Made by a program: the position numbers and the translations under genes. The notes under the pieces are model-generated. The model had not been told where the DNA came from. It saw only the letters and a program-made list of their open reading frames with translations, and did no database searches. A DNA stretch of 64,000 nt from Ramlibacter humi (GTDB taxonomy: Bacteria > Pseudomonadota > Gammaproteobacteria > Burkholderiales > Burkholderiaceae_C), in contig NZ_SMLK01000002.1 in assembly GCF_004681975.1 (NCBI RefSeq), positions 558,001-622,000 of the forward strand, read 5' to 3'. How positions within the stretch are numbered: the stretch's first letter is position 1; the number at the start of each line of letters is the position of its first letter. This document shows, piece after piece, positions 37,541 to 49,784 of this stretch.

Positions 37541-38035
37541 TCAGCGCAGTTGTGCGCGCAGGTTGCGTGCGACCTGCTCGGGCGTGCGCGTCCCGCCGCC
37601 GATGCAGGCGCCGGAGCGCGCGATCACAAGGCTGTGGATGCGGGCCCTGCTGCTGTCCAGCGGTTTCCAGTCCGCATCCTGCGCTGCCACCCATTTGTCG
37701 CCCCCGCTGCGGGCGTACTGCTTGACCTGCCAGGCGGTGCAGCGGATGCCTTCGTAGAACGCATTGACCGCGCCCGTGTCGCTGCGGGCCACGACGACGT
37801 AGCGTACGACGTCGTCGGTGTCGATCTGGATCGAGGCCGGGTCTACGCCCCAACGCAGCGTGGACGGCGGAGGCAGCTCCAGCGGCACGAGCTGTTCCGT
37901 TCGCAGCGCCGGCGGCGGCGGAGCGGTCGATTCCTTCCAGTCCGGGTCGGCCGTACCCATGCCTCCCCATTGCGCCTGTGCGGCGACGGAGCAAGCGAGC
38001 AGCAGGGCTGCGCAGAAAAGGTGCCTACGCTGCAC
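37541..38035 (-). CDS. CNP1-like family exported protein
   Basis: 164 residues with a Sec signal peptide ([17 protein letters not shown]). The mature part contains [25 protein letters not shown], ending in [21 protein letters not shown], matching the CNP1-like family of unknown function in Betaproteobacteria. It starts at GTG 38035 and overlaps the end of rppH by 11 bases on the same strand, so the two are probably co-transcribed (rppH first). Confidence 0.82.
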   Translation of the reverse strand: MQRRHLFCAALLLACSVAAQAQWGGMGTADPDWKESTAPPPPALRTEQLVPLELPPPSTLRWGVDPASIQIDTDDVVRYVVVARSDTGAVNAFYEGIRCTAWQVKQYARSGGDKWVAAQDADWKPLDSSRARIHSLVIARSGACIGGGTRTPEQVARNLRAQLR

Positions 38036-38681
38036 GGTCGCTCCCGGGGGGATGTGCCGGCTTCAAAGCCGATTGCGGGTCGGGCTCGAACGTCGCGCCC
38101 GGCGGCAATTCGAACCCGGCCGCCGGCTGCTCGGCCGGGGCATGGTCGTGATGGGGCGCGCCGTCGCGCGAACGCATGCCGCTGCGCAGGTAGCGGTTGC
38201 GATGGTCGTGGCGCGGCACGAAGCGCGCCAGCTCGGTCAGCGCCATCTCGTACACGCCGCGCTTGAATTCCACCACCACGTCCAGCGGCACCCAGTAGTC
38301 GTTCCAGCGCCAGGCGTCGAACTCCGGGTGGTTGGTGGCGCGCAGGTTCAGGTTGTGGTCCTGCGCCGTCAGCTGCAGCAGGTACCAGATCTGCTTCTGG
38401 CCCTTGTAGTGGCCGCGGGCGTCGCGGCGGATGTAACGGTCGGGCACCTCGTAGCGCAACCAGTCGCGCGTGCGGGCGAGGATGCGCACGTGGTCGGGCA
38501 TGAGCCCGACTTCTTCGTGCAACTCGCGGTACATCGCCTGTTCCGGCGTCTCACCACGATCGATCCCGCCTTGCGGAAACTGCCAGCTGTGGGTGCGGAT
38601 TCGCTTGCCCCAGAACACCTGGTTTTTCTGGTTGAGCAGGATGATGCCGACGTTGGGCCGGAAGCCGTCCCGGTCAAGCAT
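38025..38681 (-). CDS. rppH: RNA 5'-pyrophosphohydrolase RppH
   Basis: 218 residues. The N-terminal Nudix domain (1-160) starts [17 protein letters not shown] and has the box [23 protein letters not shown] (contiguous with G-x5-E-x7-REUxEE). A Pro/Ala-rich tail of about 50 residues, longer than in E. coli, follows. RppH removes pyrophosphate from 5' mRNA ends to start decay. Divergent from proS. Confidence 0.94.
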   Translation of the reverse strand: MLDRDGFRPNVGIILLNQKNQVFWGKRIRTHSWQFPQGGIDRGETPEQAMYRELHEEVGLMPDHVRILARTRDWLRYEVPDRYIRRDARGHYKGQKQIWYLLQLTAQDHNLNLRATNHPEFDAWRWNDYWVPLDVVVEFKRGVYEMALTELARFVPRHDHRNRYLRSGMRSRDGAPHHDHAPAEQPAAGFELPPGATFEPDPQSALKPAHPPGSDRAA

Positions 38682-38805
38682 AATCAGACCCCAAATTTTG
38701 AACTGAGACCATTATGCACGCCGCCTTGCGCGTGCGCCAAGAGCTCAGCAGTCCGCGCTCCGCGCCTTCCCGTTTTCCCCGTCTTCCCGCGTTGATTCCC
38801 GCCGA

Positions 38806-40550
<1,745 letters not shown>

Positions 40551-40551
<1 letters not shown>

Positions 40552-41192
40552 TGCGCCGGCGCGCGGCGCTCGCCGGCGCCGCCGCCTGCCTGCTGCCTTT
40601 CGCGCCTTCGTTGTCGCGCGCGGGCGCGCAGGTCGAGGAACCGCTCGCCGATTCCGTTCGCACTGCGCTCAGTTCGGCCATCGCCAATTCGGCGCCGCCG
40701 GTTCCCGAGTTCGCCAGCACCGATGCGCGCCTGGCCTACCTGCGATGGCTGGGCGAGATGAGCCCGCGCCTCGCGCGCCGCAAGGTCGACTGGCAGGAGC
40801 GCAAGGAATTCCTGCAGACGGTCTGGTACGAAGCGCGGCGCGCCGGCCTGGCCCCCGGCCTGGTGCTGGGCCTGATCCAGGTGGAGAGCAACTTCCGCAA
40901 GTTCGCGGTCAGCCGCGTGGGCGCGCGCGGCTACATGCAGGTGATGCCGTTCTGGAGCCGCCTGATCGGCGACGGCGATCCCGGCAAGCTGTTCCACATG
41001 CAGACCAACCTGCGCTTCGGCTGCGTGATCCTGCGCCACTATGTCGACCGCGAGCGCGGCGACCTGTTCATGTCGCTGGGCCGCTACAACGGCAGCCGCG
41101 GGCAGGCGCCGTACCCCAACGCCGTGCTCGGCGCGGGCAGGCAGTGGGAGTTCAAGGACCCCAGTCCGCCGAAGCTCGGCGAGCGCAGCTAG
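40551..41192 (+). CDS. lytic transglycosylase, SLT domain
   Basis: 213 residues with an N-terminal signal peptide (RAALAGAAACLLPFAPSLSRA). The SLT domain (about 85-200) has catalytic E112 (QVESNF), AVSRVGARGYMQVMPFW and SLGRYNGSRG. It cleaves peptidoglycan between MurNAc and GlcNAc to form anhydro-ends. It is translationally coupled to proS by a one-base overlap. Confidence 0.9.
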
Positions 41193-41205
41193 AACGCGGC
41201 CACTG

Positions 41206-42204
41206 CTACTGCAGGAAGCCGATGCGGCCCTTGGCCGTGCCGGCCTTGGGCAGGTCTTCGACCGAGATGGCTTCGCGCTGGTCCAGGCGCGCGTTGCCGA
41301 AACCCGTCATCAGCGCGCGCCGCATCTCGCGCGGCGCCAGTTCGGCCAGCACGTCCAGCAGGTCGTCCGCCGGTTCCGGCGAGAAGCGCCCACCCCAGCC
41401 GTGATCGCCGCGGATCGAGCGGTACAGGTTGCGCGCGATCTGCCGCGCGGCCTCGAACGAGGGCGGCTCGATCTCGAACACGTTCATGCGGTTGAGGATG
41501 GGCTCGGGGATGCAGCGCTCGTCGTTGGCCGTCATGATCCAGATCACCTGGCTGGCGTCGATGGCCACCTCGGCGAACTCGTCCATGAACGAACCCGCGG
41601 TGTCGTGTTCCAGCAGGCCATACAGCGCGCCCAGCGGGTCGTACTGCGCATCGGCCGAAGCCTTGTCGATCTCGTCCACCACGATCACCGGGTTGGCGTA
41701 CTGGCCGTCCACGATGGCTTCGAACACCTTGCCGGGCTTGGCGCCTTTCCACTGCGACGACGCGCCCGACAGCAGCCAGCCCGCCGTCATGGAACTCATG
41801 GGCACCAGGCTCATGCCCGTGCCCAGCAGGTCGGCCAGGTGGCGCGCGAAGTGCGTCTTGCCGATGCCCGGCGGGCCCAGCAACAGCATGGGCGTGACCT
41901 CCAGCCCGTCGCGGCTGTCCTGCGACAGCGCGACGTGGCGCTTCACGTCGTCAAGGGCTTCGGTGAAATTGGGCAGCGCTTCGTAGAGCGCGGCCATGTC
42001 GGGGATGCCGCTGGGCTTGACCTGAAAACGCTCGGGCCCGCGTTCGAGCATGCGCTCGTACGTGGCGCGCAGGTTCTCGTGGTCTTTCTGGGGAAGCTTC
42101 GCGAGCTTTCGCTCCACGTCATGAGGGCGGAAGACGTTCCGCCAGTGGGCGATGGGAAGCTTGAACTCGGATGGCTGATGGGGAACCAGACTTCGGTTGT
42201 CCAT
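41206..42204 (-). CDS. stand-alone AAA+ ATPase related to the Lon ATPase module
   Basis: 332 residues. Walker A GPPGIGKT (110-117), Walker B VIVVDEIDK (174-181) and the Lon-like stretch YGLLEHDTAGSFMDEFAEVAIDASQVIWIMTAND with sensor 1. A helical N-terminal region (1-100) lacks the Lon substrate domain, and there is no C-terminal Ser-Lys protease. So it is a Lon-type unfoldase or remodelling ATPase without its own protease. The convergent transglycosylase ends 13 bases away. Function unknown. Confidence 0.88.
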   Translation of the reverse strand: MDNRSLVPHQPSEFKLPIAHWRNVFRPHDVERKLAKLPQKDHENLRATYERMLERGPERFQVKPSGIPDMAALYEALPNFTEALDDVKRHVALSQDSRDGLEVTPMLLLGPPGIGKTHFARHLADLLGTGMSLVPMSSMTAGWLLSGASSQWKGAKPGKVFEAIVDGQYANPVIVVDEIDKASADAQYDPLGALYGLLEHDTAGSFMDEFAEVAIDASQVIWIMTANDERCIPEPILNRMNVFEIEPPSFEAARQIARNLYRSIRGDHGWGGRFSPEPADDLLDVLAELAPREMRRALMTGFGNARLDQREAISVEDLPKAGTAKGRIGFLQ

Positions 42205-42345
42205 TCACGCAACTCCTTGCACGACTGCTGGGGTTCATTCCAGCATAGGCCGTGCCAGAGTTCAACGGGACGGACCGCCATCGCGACCGGCTGTCAGCCA
42301 AACGCGACTGGTCCTGGCAGCCGCGCGGCGCGGCTGCTAGCGGCT

Positions 42346-42684
42346 TCAGCCCTGCGCCGCGCCGGCGTTGGAGCCCAGCACCTGCTGCAGCTCGCCCGAC
42401 TGGTACATCTCCATCATGATGTCCGAGCCGCCGATGAACTCGCCGCGCACGTACAGCTGCGGGATGGTGGGCCAGTTGCTGTATTCCTTGATGCCCTGGC
42501 GGACCTCGTCGTCCTCCAGCACGTTCACGGTGGCGACGGCCTTCGGGTCGACGCCGCAGGCCTTCAGGATCTGGATCGCGCGGCCGGAAAAGCCGCACAT
42601 GGGAAAGCTGGCGCTGCCCTTCATGAACAGCAGCACGTCGTTGTTCTTCACCAGCTGGTCGATGCGTTGCTGGACGTCGCTCAT
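42346..42684 (-). CDS. grxD: monothiol glutaredoxin Grx4
   Basis: 112 residues with the CGFS active site (C30) in FPMCGFSGR, KGSASF before it and WPTIPQLYV after. Grx4 carries an iron-sulfur cluster with glutathione and helps in Fe-S assembly. AGGAGAT lies before the ATG. Downstream of prmC in the hemA-prfA-prmC-grxD run. Confidence 0.96.
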   Translation of the reverse strand: MSDVQQRIDQLVKNNDVLLFMKGSASFPMCGFSGRAIQILKACGVDPKAVATVNVLEDDEVRQGIKEYSNWPTIPQLYVRGEFIGGSDIMMEMYQSGELQQVLGSNAGAAQG

Positions 42685-42735
42685 CTCGGATCTCCTGTGC
42701 GGTGCGGGGCGCTCTGCCCCGCAGATGGGTGCCGA

Positions 42736-43563
42736 TTATCCCGGTTCAAGCCATTTCCCGCCGGAGCAGCGCTCGATGCCCGCCAGGTCGCGGCGGCTTC
42801 CGACATCGCGGAATCCGGCCGCCTGCAGCAGGCCGCGCACGGCGGCTGCCTGGTCCCAGCCGTGCTCGAGCAGCAGCCACCCGCCGGCTCGCAGGTGCCC
42901 CGGTGCGGTGCGCACGATCTCGCGCAGGTCGTCCAGGCCATCCGCGCCCGCCACCAGCGCGGAAGAAGGCTCATGCGACAGCGCGGGCAAATGCGGGTCG
43001 CCGGTGGCGATGTAGGGCGGGTTGCTCACCACCAGGTCGAAGCCGCCGGGCAGGCCGTCGAGCCACCGGGCGGCCCGGAACGCAACGGCCAGGCCCAGCC
43101 GCTGCGCATTCGCCGCCGCCACCTGCAGCGCGCCTTCGCTGGCGTCCGTCGCGGTCACGGGCGCATCTCGGCGCGCATGGGCGATCGCCAGGGCGATGGC
43201 GCCGCTGCCGGTTCCCAAGTCGACCACCTGGGGCGCTGCACGGTCTTGCAGGACTTCCAGCGACCACTCCACCAGCAGTTCCGTTTCGGGCCGCGGCACG
43301 AGCACGCGTGCATCGACGCGCAACGGCAATCCGAAGAATTCGCGCTCCTCGACGAGATAAGCCACCGGCTCACCGGCGATGCGGCGCGAACAAAGCGAGC
43401 GGAAGCTCTCCAGCACCGTGCCATCCAGCGGCGCATCGTCGTTCGCCAGCAGCCACGCTCTTTCGCCAGAGCCACGACCCAGCACATGCAGCATCAGCAA
43501 CTGCGCATCCAGCCGCTGCACGCCCGCAACGGCCGCTTCGCGCAGCGCTTCGTCGATCCTCAT
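42736..43563 (-). CDS. prmC: peptide chain release factor N5-glutamine methyltransferase
   Basis: 275 residues. The N-terminal helical domain is followed by the Rossmann methyltransferase with [15 protein letters not shown] and the NPPY motif (N181). It methylates the GGQ glutamine of the release factors; its target PrfA is encoded directly upstream, overlapping by four bases. Confidence 0.95.
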   Translation of the reverse strand: MRIDEALREAAVAGVQRLDAQLLMLHVLGRGSGERAWLLANDDAPLDGTVLESFRSLCSRRIAGEPVAYLVEEREFFGLPLRVDARVLVPRPETELLVEWSLEVLQDRAAPQVVDLGTGSGAIALAIAHARRDAPVTATDASEGALQVAAANAQRLGLAVAFRAARWLDGLPGGFDLVVSNPPYIATGDPHLPALSHEPSSALVAGADGLDDLREIVRTAPGHLRAGGWLLLEHGWDQAAAVRGLLQAAGFRDVGSRRDLAGIERCSGGKWLEPG

Positions 43564-44657
43564 GCCGCCGGCGCGCCCAGGCCGATCTCCAGCTCTTCCA
43601 GCTGCTCGGCCTTGCGCGCGAGCAGCAGGCCTTCGATCAGTTCGTCCAGTTCGCCTTCCATCACGAACGTCAGCTTGTAGAGGGTGAGGTTGATGCGGTG
43701 GTCGGTGACCCGCCCTTGCGGGAAGTTGTAGGTGCGGATGCGGTCGCTGCGGTCGCCGCTGCCGATCAGCCCCTTGCGGGTGGCGGCTTCCTTCGCGGCG
43801 CGCTCGCTGCGCTCCTTCTCGCGGATGCGCGCGGCCAGCACCTGCAGCGCCTTGGCCTTGTTGCGGTGCTGCGAGCGGTCGTCCTGGCACTCGGCCACGA
43901 TGCCGGTCGGGATGTGCGTGATGCGCACCGCCGAATCGGTCTTGTTGATGTGCTGGCCTCCCGCGCCGCTGGCGCGGAAGGTGTCGATGCGCAGGTCGGC
44001 CGGGTTGATCTGCACCGCCTGCGCCTCGTCGGGCTCGGGCAGCGCGGCCACCGTGCACGCGCTGGTGTGGATGCGGCCTTGCGCTTCGGTCGTGGGCACG
44101 CGCTGCACGCGGTGGCCGCCCGACTCGAACTTCAGCTTGCCGTACACGCCGTCGCCCACCACGCGCAGCACCACTTCCTTGTAGCCGCCGACTTCGCCTT
44201 CGCTCTCGCTGACGATCTCCACGCGCCAGCGTTGCCGCTCGGCGTACTTCGTGTACATGCGCAGCAGGTCGCCGGCGAACAGCGCCGATTCGTCGCCGCC
44301 TGTGCCCGCGCGGATTTCCAGGAACGTGTTGCGCACGTCGTCCGGGTCCTTGGGCAGCAGCAGTTTCTGCAGATCGTCTTCCAGTCCCGGCAGCTCGCTT
44401 TCGAGCGCGGCCACTTCCTCGCGCGCCATCTCCGCCATGTCGGCGTCGTCCAGCAGCTCGCGCGCCTGCGCGAGATCCGCTTCGCGCTGCTTGAACTGCT
44501 GGAACGCGCCCGCGACTTCGCTCACTTCCGCGTGCTCGCGCGTGAGCGCGCGGAAGCGCTCCATGTCGTTCACCACTTCCGGCTGCTGCAGGAAGAAGTC
44601 GAGCTCCTGCAGCCGCACGGGGTAGCGTTCGAGTTGCTGGCGTAGAAATGGCTTCAT
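43560..44657 (-). CDS. prfA: peptide chain release factor 1
   Basis: 365 residues with the stop-codon reading tripeptide PTT (188-190) and the GGQ motif (233-235) in [10 protein letters not shown], at E. coli-like positions. RF1 recognises UAA and UAG. The middle residue of the PxT tripeptide is Thr instead of the usual Ala or Val, which should be harmless. Follows hemA across a repeat-containing gap and overlaps prmC. Confidence 0.97.
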   Translation of the reverse strand: MKPFLRQQLERYPVRLQELDFFLQQPEVVNDMERFRALTREHAEVSEVAGAFQQFKQREADLAQARELLDDADMAEMAREEVAALESELPGLEDDLQKLLLPKDPDDVRNTFLEIRAGTGGDESALFAGDLLRMYTKYAERQRWRVEIVSESEGEVGGYKEVVLRVVGDGVYGKLKFESGGHRVQRVPTTEAQGRIHTSACTVAALPEPDEAQAVQINPADLRIDTFRASGAGGQHINKTDSAVRITHIPTGIVAECQDDRSQHRNKAKALQVLAARIREKERSERAAKEAATRKGLIGSGDRSDRIRTYNFPQGRVTDHRINLTLYKLTFVMEGELDELIEGLLLARKAEQLEELEIGLGAPAA

Positions 44658-44763
44658 GACGGATGGACGGATGACGGATGACTTCGCTTCGCTCAATGAC
44701 GGCGCTGCGCGCCATGACCGCCGCCTTGATTCGTCATTTGTCATCGACGCGAAGCGAGGTCAT
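44657..44763. repeat. repeat-rich spacer between hemA and prfA
   Basis: The 130-base gap contains a short tandem GACGGATG/GGATGGAC repeat (44657-44681) and an inverted repeat of 15 bp with one mismatch: ATGACTTCGCTTCGC (44678-44692) and GCGAAGCGAGGTCAT (44749-44763). Two GTCAT/ATGAC repeats lie inside. It has no open frame of note. It resembles a small palindromic intergenic element, possibly acquired. Confidence 0.55.
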
Positions 44764-44787
44764 GCGCCCGCAGGGCGCGCCGCGTCG

Positions 44788-46059
44788 CTAACGCTCTTTG
44801 CGCAGGAAAAAGTGCTCGATCGCGCTGCTGGCGCGCTCGCGCGATTGCGCGTCGCCGCCGTGCAGCTCGGCCATTGCGCCGTGCAGCATCTTCTGCGTGA
44901 GGCCGCGCGACAGGGCTTCCAGCACCGCGTCCACGTCCTCGCCGCGGGCCAGCAGCTTGCGGGCGCGGGCGATCTCCGCGCTGCGCCACTCGTCGGCCTG
45001 GGCGTTCAGCTGCTGGATCAGCGGCACCGCGCGGCGCTGGTCCACCCAGTGCAGGAAGCTTTGCACGCCGGCATCGATGATGGCCTCGGCCTGCGCCACC
45101 GCCGCCTGGCGCTGTTCCCTGCCGGCCTGCACCACGTGGGCCAGGTCGTCCACCGTGTACAGGTACACGTCTTCCAGCGCCTTGACCTCGGGCTCGATGT
45201 CGCGCGGCACGGCCAGGTCGACCATGAACATCGGGCGGTGCTTGCGCGCCTTGATGGCGCGTTCCACCGCGCCCAGCCCGATGATGGGCAGCTGGCTGGC
45301 GGTGGAACTGATGACGGCGTCGAACTCGTGCAGCCGCGCGGGCAGGTCGGCCAGACGCATCACCTCGCCGCCGAAGCGCGTGGCCAGCTTCTCGCCGCGT
45401 TCCAGCGTGCGGTTGGCGATGGCGATGCGCGCCGGGTTCTTCGCGGCGAAGTGCGTCGCGGCCAGCTCGATCATCTCGCCGGCGCCGACGAACAGCACCT
45501 TGATCTTGCCCAGGTCCTCGAACAGCTGGCCGGCCAGGCGCACGGCGGCGGCGGCCATGCTGATGGAATGCGCGCCGATCTCGGTGGCGGTGCGCACTTC
45601 CTTGGCCACCGCGAACGAGCGCTGGAACAACTGGTTGAGCGTGGTGCCCAGCGCGCCGGCTTCGTCGGCCACGCGCACCGCGTCTTTCAGCTGGCCCAGG
45701 ATCTGCGCTTCGCCCAGCACCATGGAATCCAGGCCGCTGGCGACGCGGAAAGCATGCCGTGCGGCCATGCCGTCGCTCAAGGTGTACGCGTGCGAGCGCA
45801 AGAGGCCCGGCGGCACGCCGCCGGAATGCGCCAACCACTCGATGGTCGGCTCCAGCCCGTGCTCGGGGCCAGCGCAATAGATCTCGGTGCGATTGCAGGT
45901 GGACAGGATGGCCGCCTCGGGCTGGCGGGCCAGCCGGCCCTGCAGGCTTTGCCGCAGGGACCCCAGCGTCGGGGCGATCTGGTCGATGGCGAACGCGAAC
46001 CGCCCGCGCAGGTCCAGCGGGGCGGTCGTATGGTTGATGCCCAATGCCCAGACTGCCAT
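44788..46059 (-). CDS. hemA: glutamyl-tRNA reductase
   Basis: 423 residues with the catalytic Cys55 in STCNRTEIY, the conserved [15 protein letters not shown] and NADPH-binding [12 protein letters not shown]. It reduces Glu-tRNA to glutamate-1-semialdehyde, the first committed step of tetrapyrrole synthesis. The ATG at 46059 has no good Shine-Dalgarno; a TATAAT lies only seven bases upstream of it. Followed by prfA, as in E. coli. Confidence 0.96.
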   Translation of the reverse strand: MAVWALGINHTTAPLDLRGRFAFAIDQIAPTLGSLRQSLQGRLARQPEAAILSTCNRTEIYCAGPEHGLEPTIEWLAHSGGVPPGLLRSHAYTLSDGMAARHAFRVASGLDSMVLGEAQILGQLKDAVRVADEAGALGTTLNQLFQRSFAVAKEVRTATEIGAHSISMAAAAVRLAGQLFEDLGKIKVLFVGAGEMIELAATHFAAKNPARIAIANRTLERGEKLATRFGGEVMRLADLPARLHEFDAVISSTASQLPIIGLGAVERAIKARKHRPMFMVDLAVPRDIEPEVKALEDVYLYTVDDLAHVVQAGREQRQAAVAQAEAIIDAGVQSFLHWVDQRRAVPLIQQLNAQADEWRSAEIARARKLLARGEDVDAVLEALSRGLTQKMLHGAMAELHGGDAQSRERASSAIEHFFLRKER

Positions 46060-46086
46060 GGCGGGGATTATAAAATTCCTCGCTAT

Positions 46087-46105
46087 TTCAAGCACTTGGC
46101 TTGAA
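46087..46105. promoter_or_regulatory. perfect 7-5-7 inverted repeat in the hemA divergent promoter region
   Basis: TTCAAGC, five bases (ACTTG), then GCTTGAA, between the hemA ATG (46059) and the divergent ATG at 46121. It lies 28 bases before hemA and 16 before the small membrane protein, a position consistent with an operator for one or both. The responsible regulator is unknown. Confidence 0.55.
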
Positions 46106-46120
46106 TCAAGACCCTGCCGC

Positions 46121-46393
46121 ATGGGCCCCCTCGACCTGCTCGTCCACGTTTGCGGCTTTCTTGCCCCCGCCGCCTTCCTCGCCCTGGTGTTGCCGCCCAT
46201 GGCGCGCCTGATGCTGCGCCGCCTGAAAGGACCGGCCTGGCCGTGGCAGATGCTGGTGGTGTTCGCGGCCGCCGCACTGGTGCTGGGCGCGGGCCTGTGG
46301 TTCTTCAGCCGCGACGGCAAGATGGCCACGTACGCCGCCATGGTGGTGGTGTCGGCCGCGGCGCAGTGGCTGCTGCTGCGCGCCTGGAAATAA
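46121..46393 (+). CDS. small integral membrane protein, hypothetical
   Basis: 90 residues with three hydrophobic segments ([59 protein letters not shown]) and basic loops. No recognised family. It is divergent from hemA and 8 bases upstream of yaaA, so probably co-transcribed with it. Confidence 0.65.
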   Translation: MGPLDLLVHVCGFLAPAAFLALVLPPMARLMLRRLKGPAWPWQMLVVFAAAALVLGAGLWFFSRDGKMATYAAMVVVSAAAQWLLLRAWK

Positions 46394-46401
46394 GACTCCC
46401 G

Positions 46402-47178
46402 ATGCTGTTCCTGATCTCGCCGGCCAAGACGCTGGACTACGAGTCGCCGCTGCCCGCGGACGTCCCGGCCACGATGCCGGACTTCGTCGACCGCTCGGAA
46501 AAGCTGATCGCCGTGCTGCGACGCAAGTCGGCCCGGCAGGTTTCGCAGCTGATGGACCTGAGCCCCGCGCTGTCCGAGCTCAACGTGGGGCGTTACCGCG
46601 ATTGGGCGCCCGACTTCACGGACGGGCAGTCGCGCCAGGCCGTGCTGGCCTTCAACGGCGACGTCTACGACGGGCTGGAGGCGCGCAAGCTGTCCGCCGG
46701 CGACCTCGGCTGGGCGCAGCAGCACCTGCGCATCCTCTCGGGCCTGCACGGCGTGCTGCGCCCGCTCGACCGTATCCGCCCCTACCGCCTGGAGATGGGC
46801 ACCGCGCTGAAAGTCGGCCGCGCCGACAACCTCTACCGTTTCTGGGGTCCCGGCATTGCCGAGCGGCTGAACGAAGACCTGGCGGCCGACGCGTCGCCGG
46901 TGATCGTGAACCTGGCCTCCCAGGAGTATTTCCGCGCGGTGGACCTGAAAGCGCTGAAAGCCCGGGTGGTCGAGTGCGTGTTCGAGGACTGGAAAGACGG
47001 CTGGAAGGTCATCAGTTTCTTCGCCAAGAAGGCGCGCGGGCGCATGGCCCGGTTCGCCATCACCCGCCGGGTCGGCACGCCGCAGGGCCTGGAAGCTTTC
47101 GACCTCGACGGTTACCGTTTCGACGCAACGGCCTCTTCCCCCGGCAAACTGGTGTTCCGAAGGAAAATGCAGCCATGA
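46402..47178 (+). CDS. yaaA: peroxide stress protein YaaA
   Basis: 258 residues starting [18 protein letters not shown], the hallmark of YaaA/DUF328, with [24 protein letters not shown] and [10 protein letters not shown]. In E. coli YaaA lowers free iron and DNA damage under hydrogen peroxide. It overlaps the oxygenase gene by four bases. Confidence 0.93.
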   Translation: MLFLISPAKTLDYESPLPADVPATMPDFVDRSEKLIAVLRRKSARQVSQLMDLSPALSELNVGRYRDWAPDFTDGQSRQAVLAFNGDVYDGLEARKLSAGDLGWAQQHLRILSGLHGVLRPLDRIRPYRLEMGTALKVGRADNLYRFWGPGIAERLNEDLAADASPVIVNLASQEYFRAVDLKALKARVVECVFEDWKDGWKVISFFAKKARGRMARFAITRRVGTPQGLEAFDLDGYRFDATASSPGKLVFRRKMQP

Positions 47179-48035
47179 GCACCCAGACGCACCAGCAGAT
47201 CACCCCTCAGCTGCGCCAGTGGATCGTGGAACAGGCGCAGGCCGGCCACAGCGCCGAGTCGGTGCTGCAGTCCATGCTGGCGTCGGGCTGGCAGGAGGAA
47301 GTCGCCATCGAAGCGATGGAAAGCACGCTGCGCGACCACCTGGAAACCAAGGCGGCGGCGGAAGGCCTGCCGCCTTCGGTGCCGGTGCCGGATCCCAAGC
47401 TGGACGACTCGCCCCTGTACGTCGACACGGGCGACCGGCGCGTGCACGTGCTGCAGAACATGTACAACCCGCGCGTCGTCGTGTTCGGCAACCTGCTGTC
47501 CGACGAGGAATGCGACGAGCTCATCGCGCTGGCCCGTCCCCGCATGGCGCGCTCGCTCACCGTGGCCACCAAGACCGGCGGCGAGGAAGTGAACGAGGAC
47601 CGCACCAGCAACGGCATGTTCTTCCAGCGCGGCGAGAACGACCTGGTGCGCCGCATCGAAGCGCGCCTGGCCAGGCTCGTGCACTGGCCCGAGGAAAACG
47701 GCGAAGGCCTGCAGGTGCTGCATTACAGGCCGGGCGCCGAGTACAAGCCGCACTACGACTACTTCGACCCGAAGGAGCCGGGTACGCCCACCATCCTCAA
47801 GCGCGGCGGCCAGCGCGTGGGCACGCTGATCATGTACCTGGGCGAGCCCGAGAAGGGCGGCGGCACGACGTTCCCCGACGTGCACCTGGAAGTGTTCCCC
47901 AAGCGCGGGCACGGCGTGTTCTTCAGCTACGACCGCGCCCACCCGTCCACCAAGACGCTGCACGGCGGCGCGCCCGTCGTGGTGGGCGAGAAGTGGATCG
48001 CCACCAAGTGGCTGCGCGAACGGCGCTTCGAGTGA
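47175..48035 (+). CDS. 2-oxoglutarate-Fe(II) dioxygenase, prolyl 4-hydroxylase-like
   Basis: 286 residues. The C-terminal P4Hc domain (about 100-285) has the iron ligands H193 and D195 (KPHYDYFD), the distal H263 (LHGGAPV) and the 2-oxoglutarate-binding K273. The N-terminal part (1-60) is a helical region. Such bacterial P4H-like enzymes hydroxylate prolines in proteins or metabolites; target unknown. ATGA overlap with yaaA. Confidence 0.88.
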   Translation: MSTQTHQQITPQLRQWIVEQAQAGHSAESVLQSMLASGWQEEVAIEAMESTLRDHLETKAAAEGLPPSVPVPDPKLDDSPLYVDTGDRRVHVLQNMYNPRVVVFGNLLSDEECDELIALARPRMARSLTVATKTGGEEVNEDRTSNGMFFQRGENDLVRRIEARLARLVHWPEENGEGLQVLHYRPGAEYKPHYDYFDPKEPGTPTILKRGGQRVGTLIMYLGEPEKGGGTTFPDVHLEVFPKRGHGVFFSYDRAHPSTKTLHGGAPVVVGEKWIATKWLRERRFE

Positions 48036-48048
48036 GCGCCGCGCGCCT

Positions 48049-48936
48049 ATGAGGGTCCAGGCCAACGGCCATCCGATCGAAGTCGAGGACACCGGCGAGG
48101 CCGGCCGCCCGGCGGTGCTGCTCGTCATGGGCCTGGGCATGCAGCTGGTCGCGTGGCCGGCGCCCTTCGTGGCGGCGCTGCAGGAAGACGGGTTCCGCGT
48201 GGTCCGCTTCGACAACCGCGACGTCGGCCTGTCGCAGCACTTCCGCCACCTGGGCGTGCCGAACCTCTTCGTGGAATCGATGCGCCACCGCTTCGGCATG
48301 CGCGTGCGCGCGCCCTACACCCTGGCCGACATGGCGGCCGATGCCATCGGCGTGCTGGACGCGCTGGCCATAGCAAAGGCTCACGTGGTCGGCGTCAGCA
48401 TGGGCGGCATGATCGCGCAGCGCATCGCCATCGCGGCGCCAGAGCGCGTGCTGTCGCTCACCAGCATCATGAGTTCCAGCGGCGCGCGTGGCCTGCCGGG
48501 GCCGCAGCCGCACGTGCTCAAGGCCTTGCTCGCGCGGCCGGGCGGCAGGAGCGAGGACGCCATCGTGGACCACACGATGCGCCTGCTGCGTGCCATCGCC
48601 AGCCCCGGCTTCCCGCTCGACGAGGCGCAATTGCGCGATCGCGTGCGGCTGGCGCACCGCCGCGCCTACGACCCCGGCGGCACGCTGCGCCAGATGACGG
48701 CGGTCGCCGCCGACGACGCGCGCGCCGCGCTGCTGGCCCGCATCCAGGCGCCGACGCTCGTGGTGCATGGCCAGGACGACCCGCTGGTGCCTTTCGCCTG
48801 CGGCCACGACACGGCGCGGCGCATCCCGGGCGCGAAGCTGGTGCCGGTACCCGGCATGGGCCATGACCTTCCGCCGGGCGTGGTCGATCGCCTGCTCGAA
48901 TCCGTGCGGCCGCACCTGCGGCAGACTGCCCCGTGA
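48049..48936 (+). CDS. alpha/beta-fold hydrolase
   Basis: 295 residues with the nucleophile S117 in GVSMGG, the Asp in [10 protein letters not shown] and the final His in GMGHDLPP. The N-terminal HG box is replaced by MGLGMQ. It belongs to the broad esterase/haloalkane dehalogenase-like group; substrate unknown. The stop overlaps queF by one base (TGATG). Confidence 0.87.
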   Translation: MRVQANGHPIEVEDTGEAGRPAVLLVMGLGMQLVAWPAPFVAALQEDGFRVVRFDNRDVGLSQHFRHLGVPNLFVESMRHRFGMRVRAPYTLADMAADAIGVLDALAIAKAHVVGVSMGGMIAQRIAIAAPERVLSLTSIMSSSGARGLPGPQPHVLKALLARPGGRSEDAIVDHTMRLLRAIASPGFPLDEAQLRDRVRLAHRRAYDPGGTLRQMTAVAADDARAALLARIQAPTLVVHGQDDPLVPFACGHDTARRIPGAKLVPVPGMGHDLPPGVVDRLLESVRPHLRQTAP

Positions 48937-49784
48937 TGGACAACGTCCCCGAAGACTCGCTGCTCGGCAAGCCCGCGCCTTACCGCGACGAGTACGCGCC
49001 CGACCTGCTGTACCCCATCCCGCGCGCGCCCAAGCGGCACGAGATCGGCGTCGCCGGCCAGCCGCCGTTCTTCGGCGCCGACCTGTGGACCGCGTACGAG
49101 TTGAGCTGGCTCACGCCGCGCGGCAAGCCCGCGGTGGCCATCGCGCATTTCACGGTGCCTTGCGAGACGCCCAACATCGTCGAGAGCAAGTCGTTCAAGC
49201 TGTACCTCAACAGCTTCACCAACACGCGCTTCGCCGGCGCCGAAGAGGTGTCGGCCCGGCTGCGCGCCGACGTTTCGGAAGCGGTGTGGCGCGGCGGCGC
49301 GGGTTCGGCCTCGGTCGGCGTGCGGCTGGTGTCGCCGGATGCGTTCGACCAGCAGCAGGTGCACGAGATGGATGGTTTGAACGTGGACCGCCTGGACATC
49401 GAGTGCACCGAGTACACGCCCAACCCGGAGTTGCTGACGGCCGCCCTCGACGAGAAGCCCGTGGACGAAACGCTGGTCAGCCACCTGCTCAAGAGCAACT
49501 GCCTGGTGACGGGCCAGCCCGACTGGGGCTCGGTGCAGGTGCGCTACTCCGGCCCGCAGATCGACCAGGGTGGGCTGCTGCGGTACCTGGTGAGCTTTCG
49601 CAACCACCACGAATTCCACGAGCAGTGCGTGGAGCGCATCTTCATGGACATCCGCCGGCGCTGCCGGCCCACCAAGCTGGCCGTGTACGCGCGCTACACG
49701 CGCCGCGGCGGGCTGGACATCAACCCGCTGCGCACCAGCCACCCGTTGCCGCTACCCGCGAACGTGCGGACGGCGCGGCAATGA
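48936..49784 (+). CDS. queF: NADPH-dependent preQ0 reductase QueF (long form)
   Basis: 282 residues with the catalytic C76 in VPCETPN and the QueF motif [12 protein letters not shown] (83-94). The bimodular, E. coli-like length is the YqcD/QueF long type. It reduces preQ0 to preQ1 in queuosine synthesis. The ATG at 48936 lies within the stop of the hydrolase; a GTG three bases earlier is an alternative. Its 3' end overlaps the convergent small gene by 33 bases. Confidence 0.93.
   Translation: MDNVPEDSLLGKPAPYRDEYAPDLLYPIPRAPKRHEIGVAGQPPFFGADLWTAYELSWLTPRGKPAVAIAHFTVPCETPNIVESKSFKLYLNSFTNTRFAGAEEVSARLRADVSEAVWRGGAGSASVGVRLVSPDAFDQQQVHEMDGLNVDRLDIECTEYTPNPELLTAALDEKPVDETLVSHLLKSNCLVTGQPDWGSVQVRYSGPQIDQGGLLRYLVSFRNHHEFHEQCVERIFMDIRRRCRPTKLAVYARYTRRGGLDINPLRTSHPLPLPANVRTARQ

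Noticed and set aside
38678-38717. GCATAAT ... ATTATGC inverted repeat between rppH and proS
   Set aside because: The arms overlap the rppH start codon and are AT-rich promoter-like sequence; a 7-bp match over 26 bases is too weak to call an operator.
41206-42204. Lon-like AAA ATPase as part of a defence system
   Set aside because: Neighbours are housekeeping genes (transglycosylase, grxD, prmC); no nuclease, methylase or toxin is adjacent.
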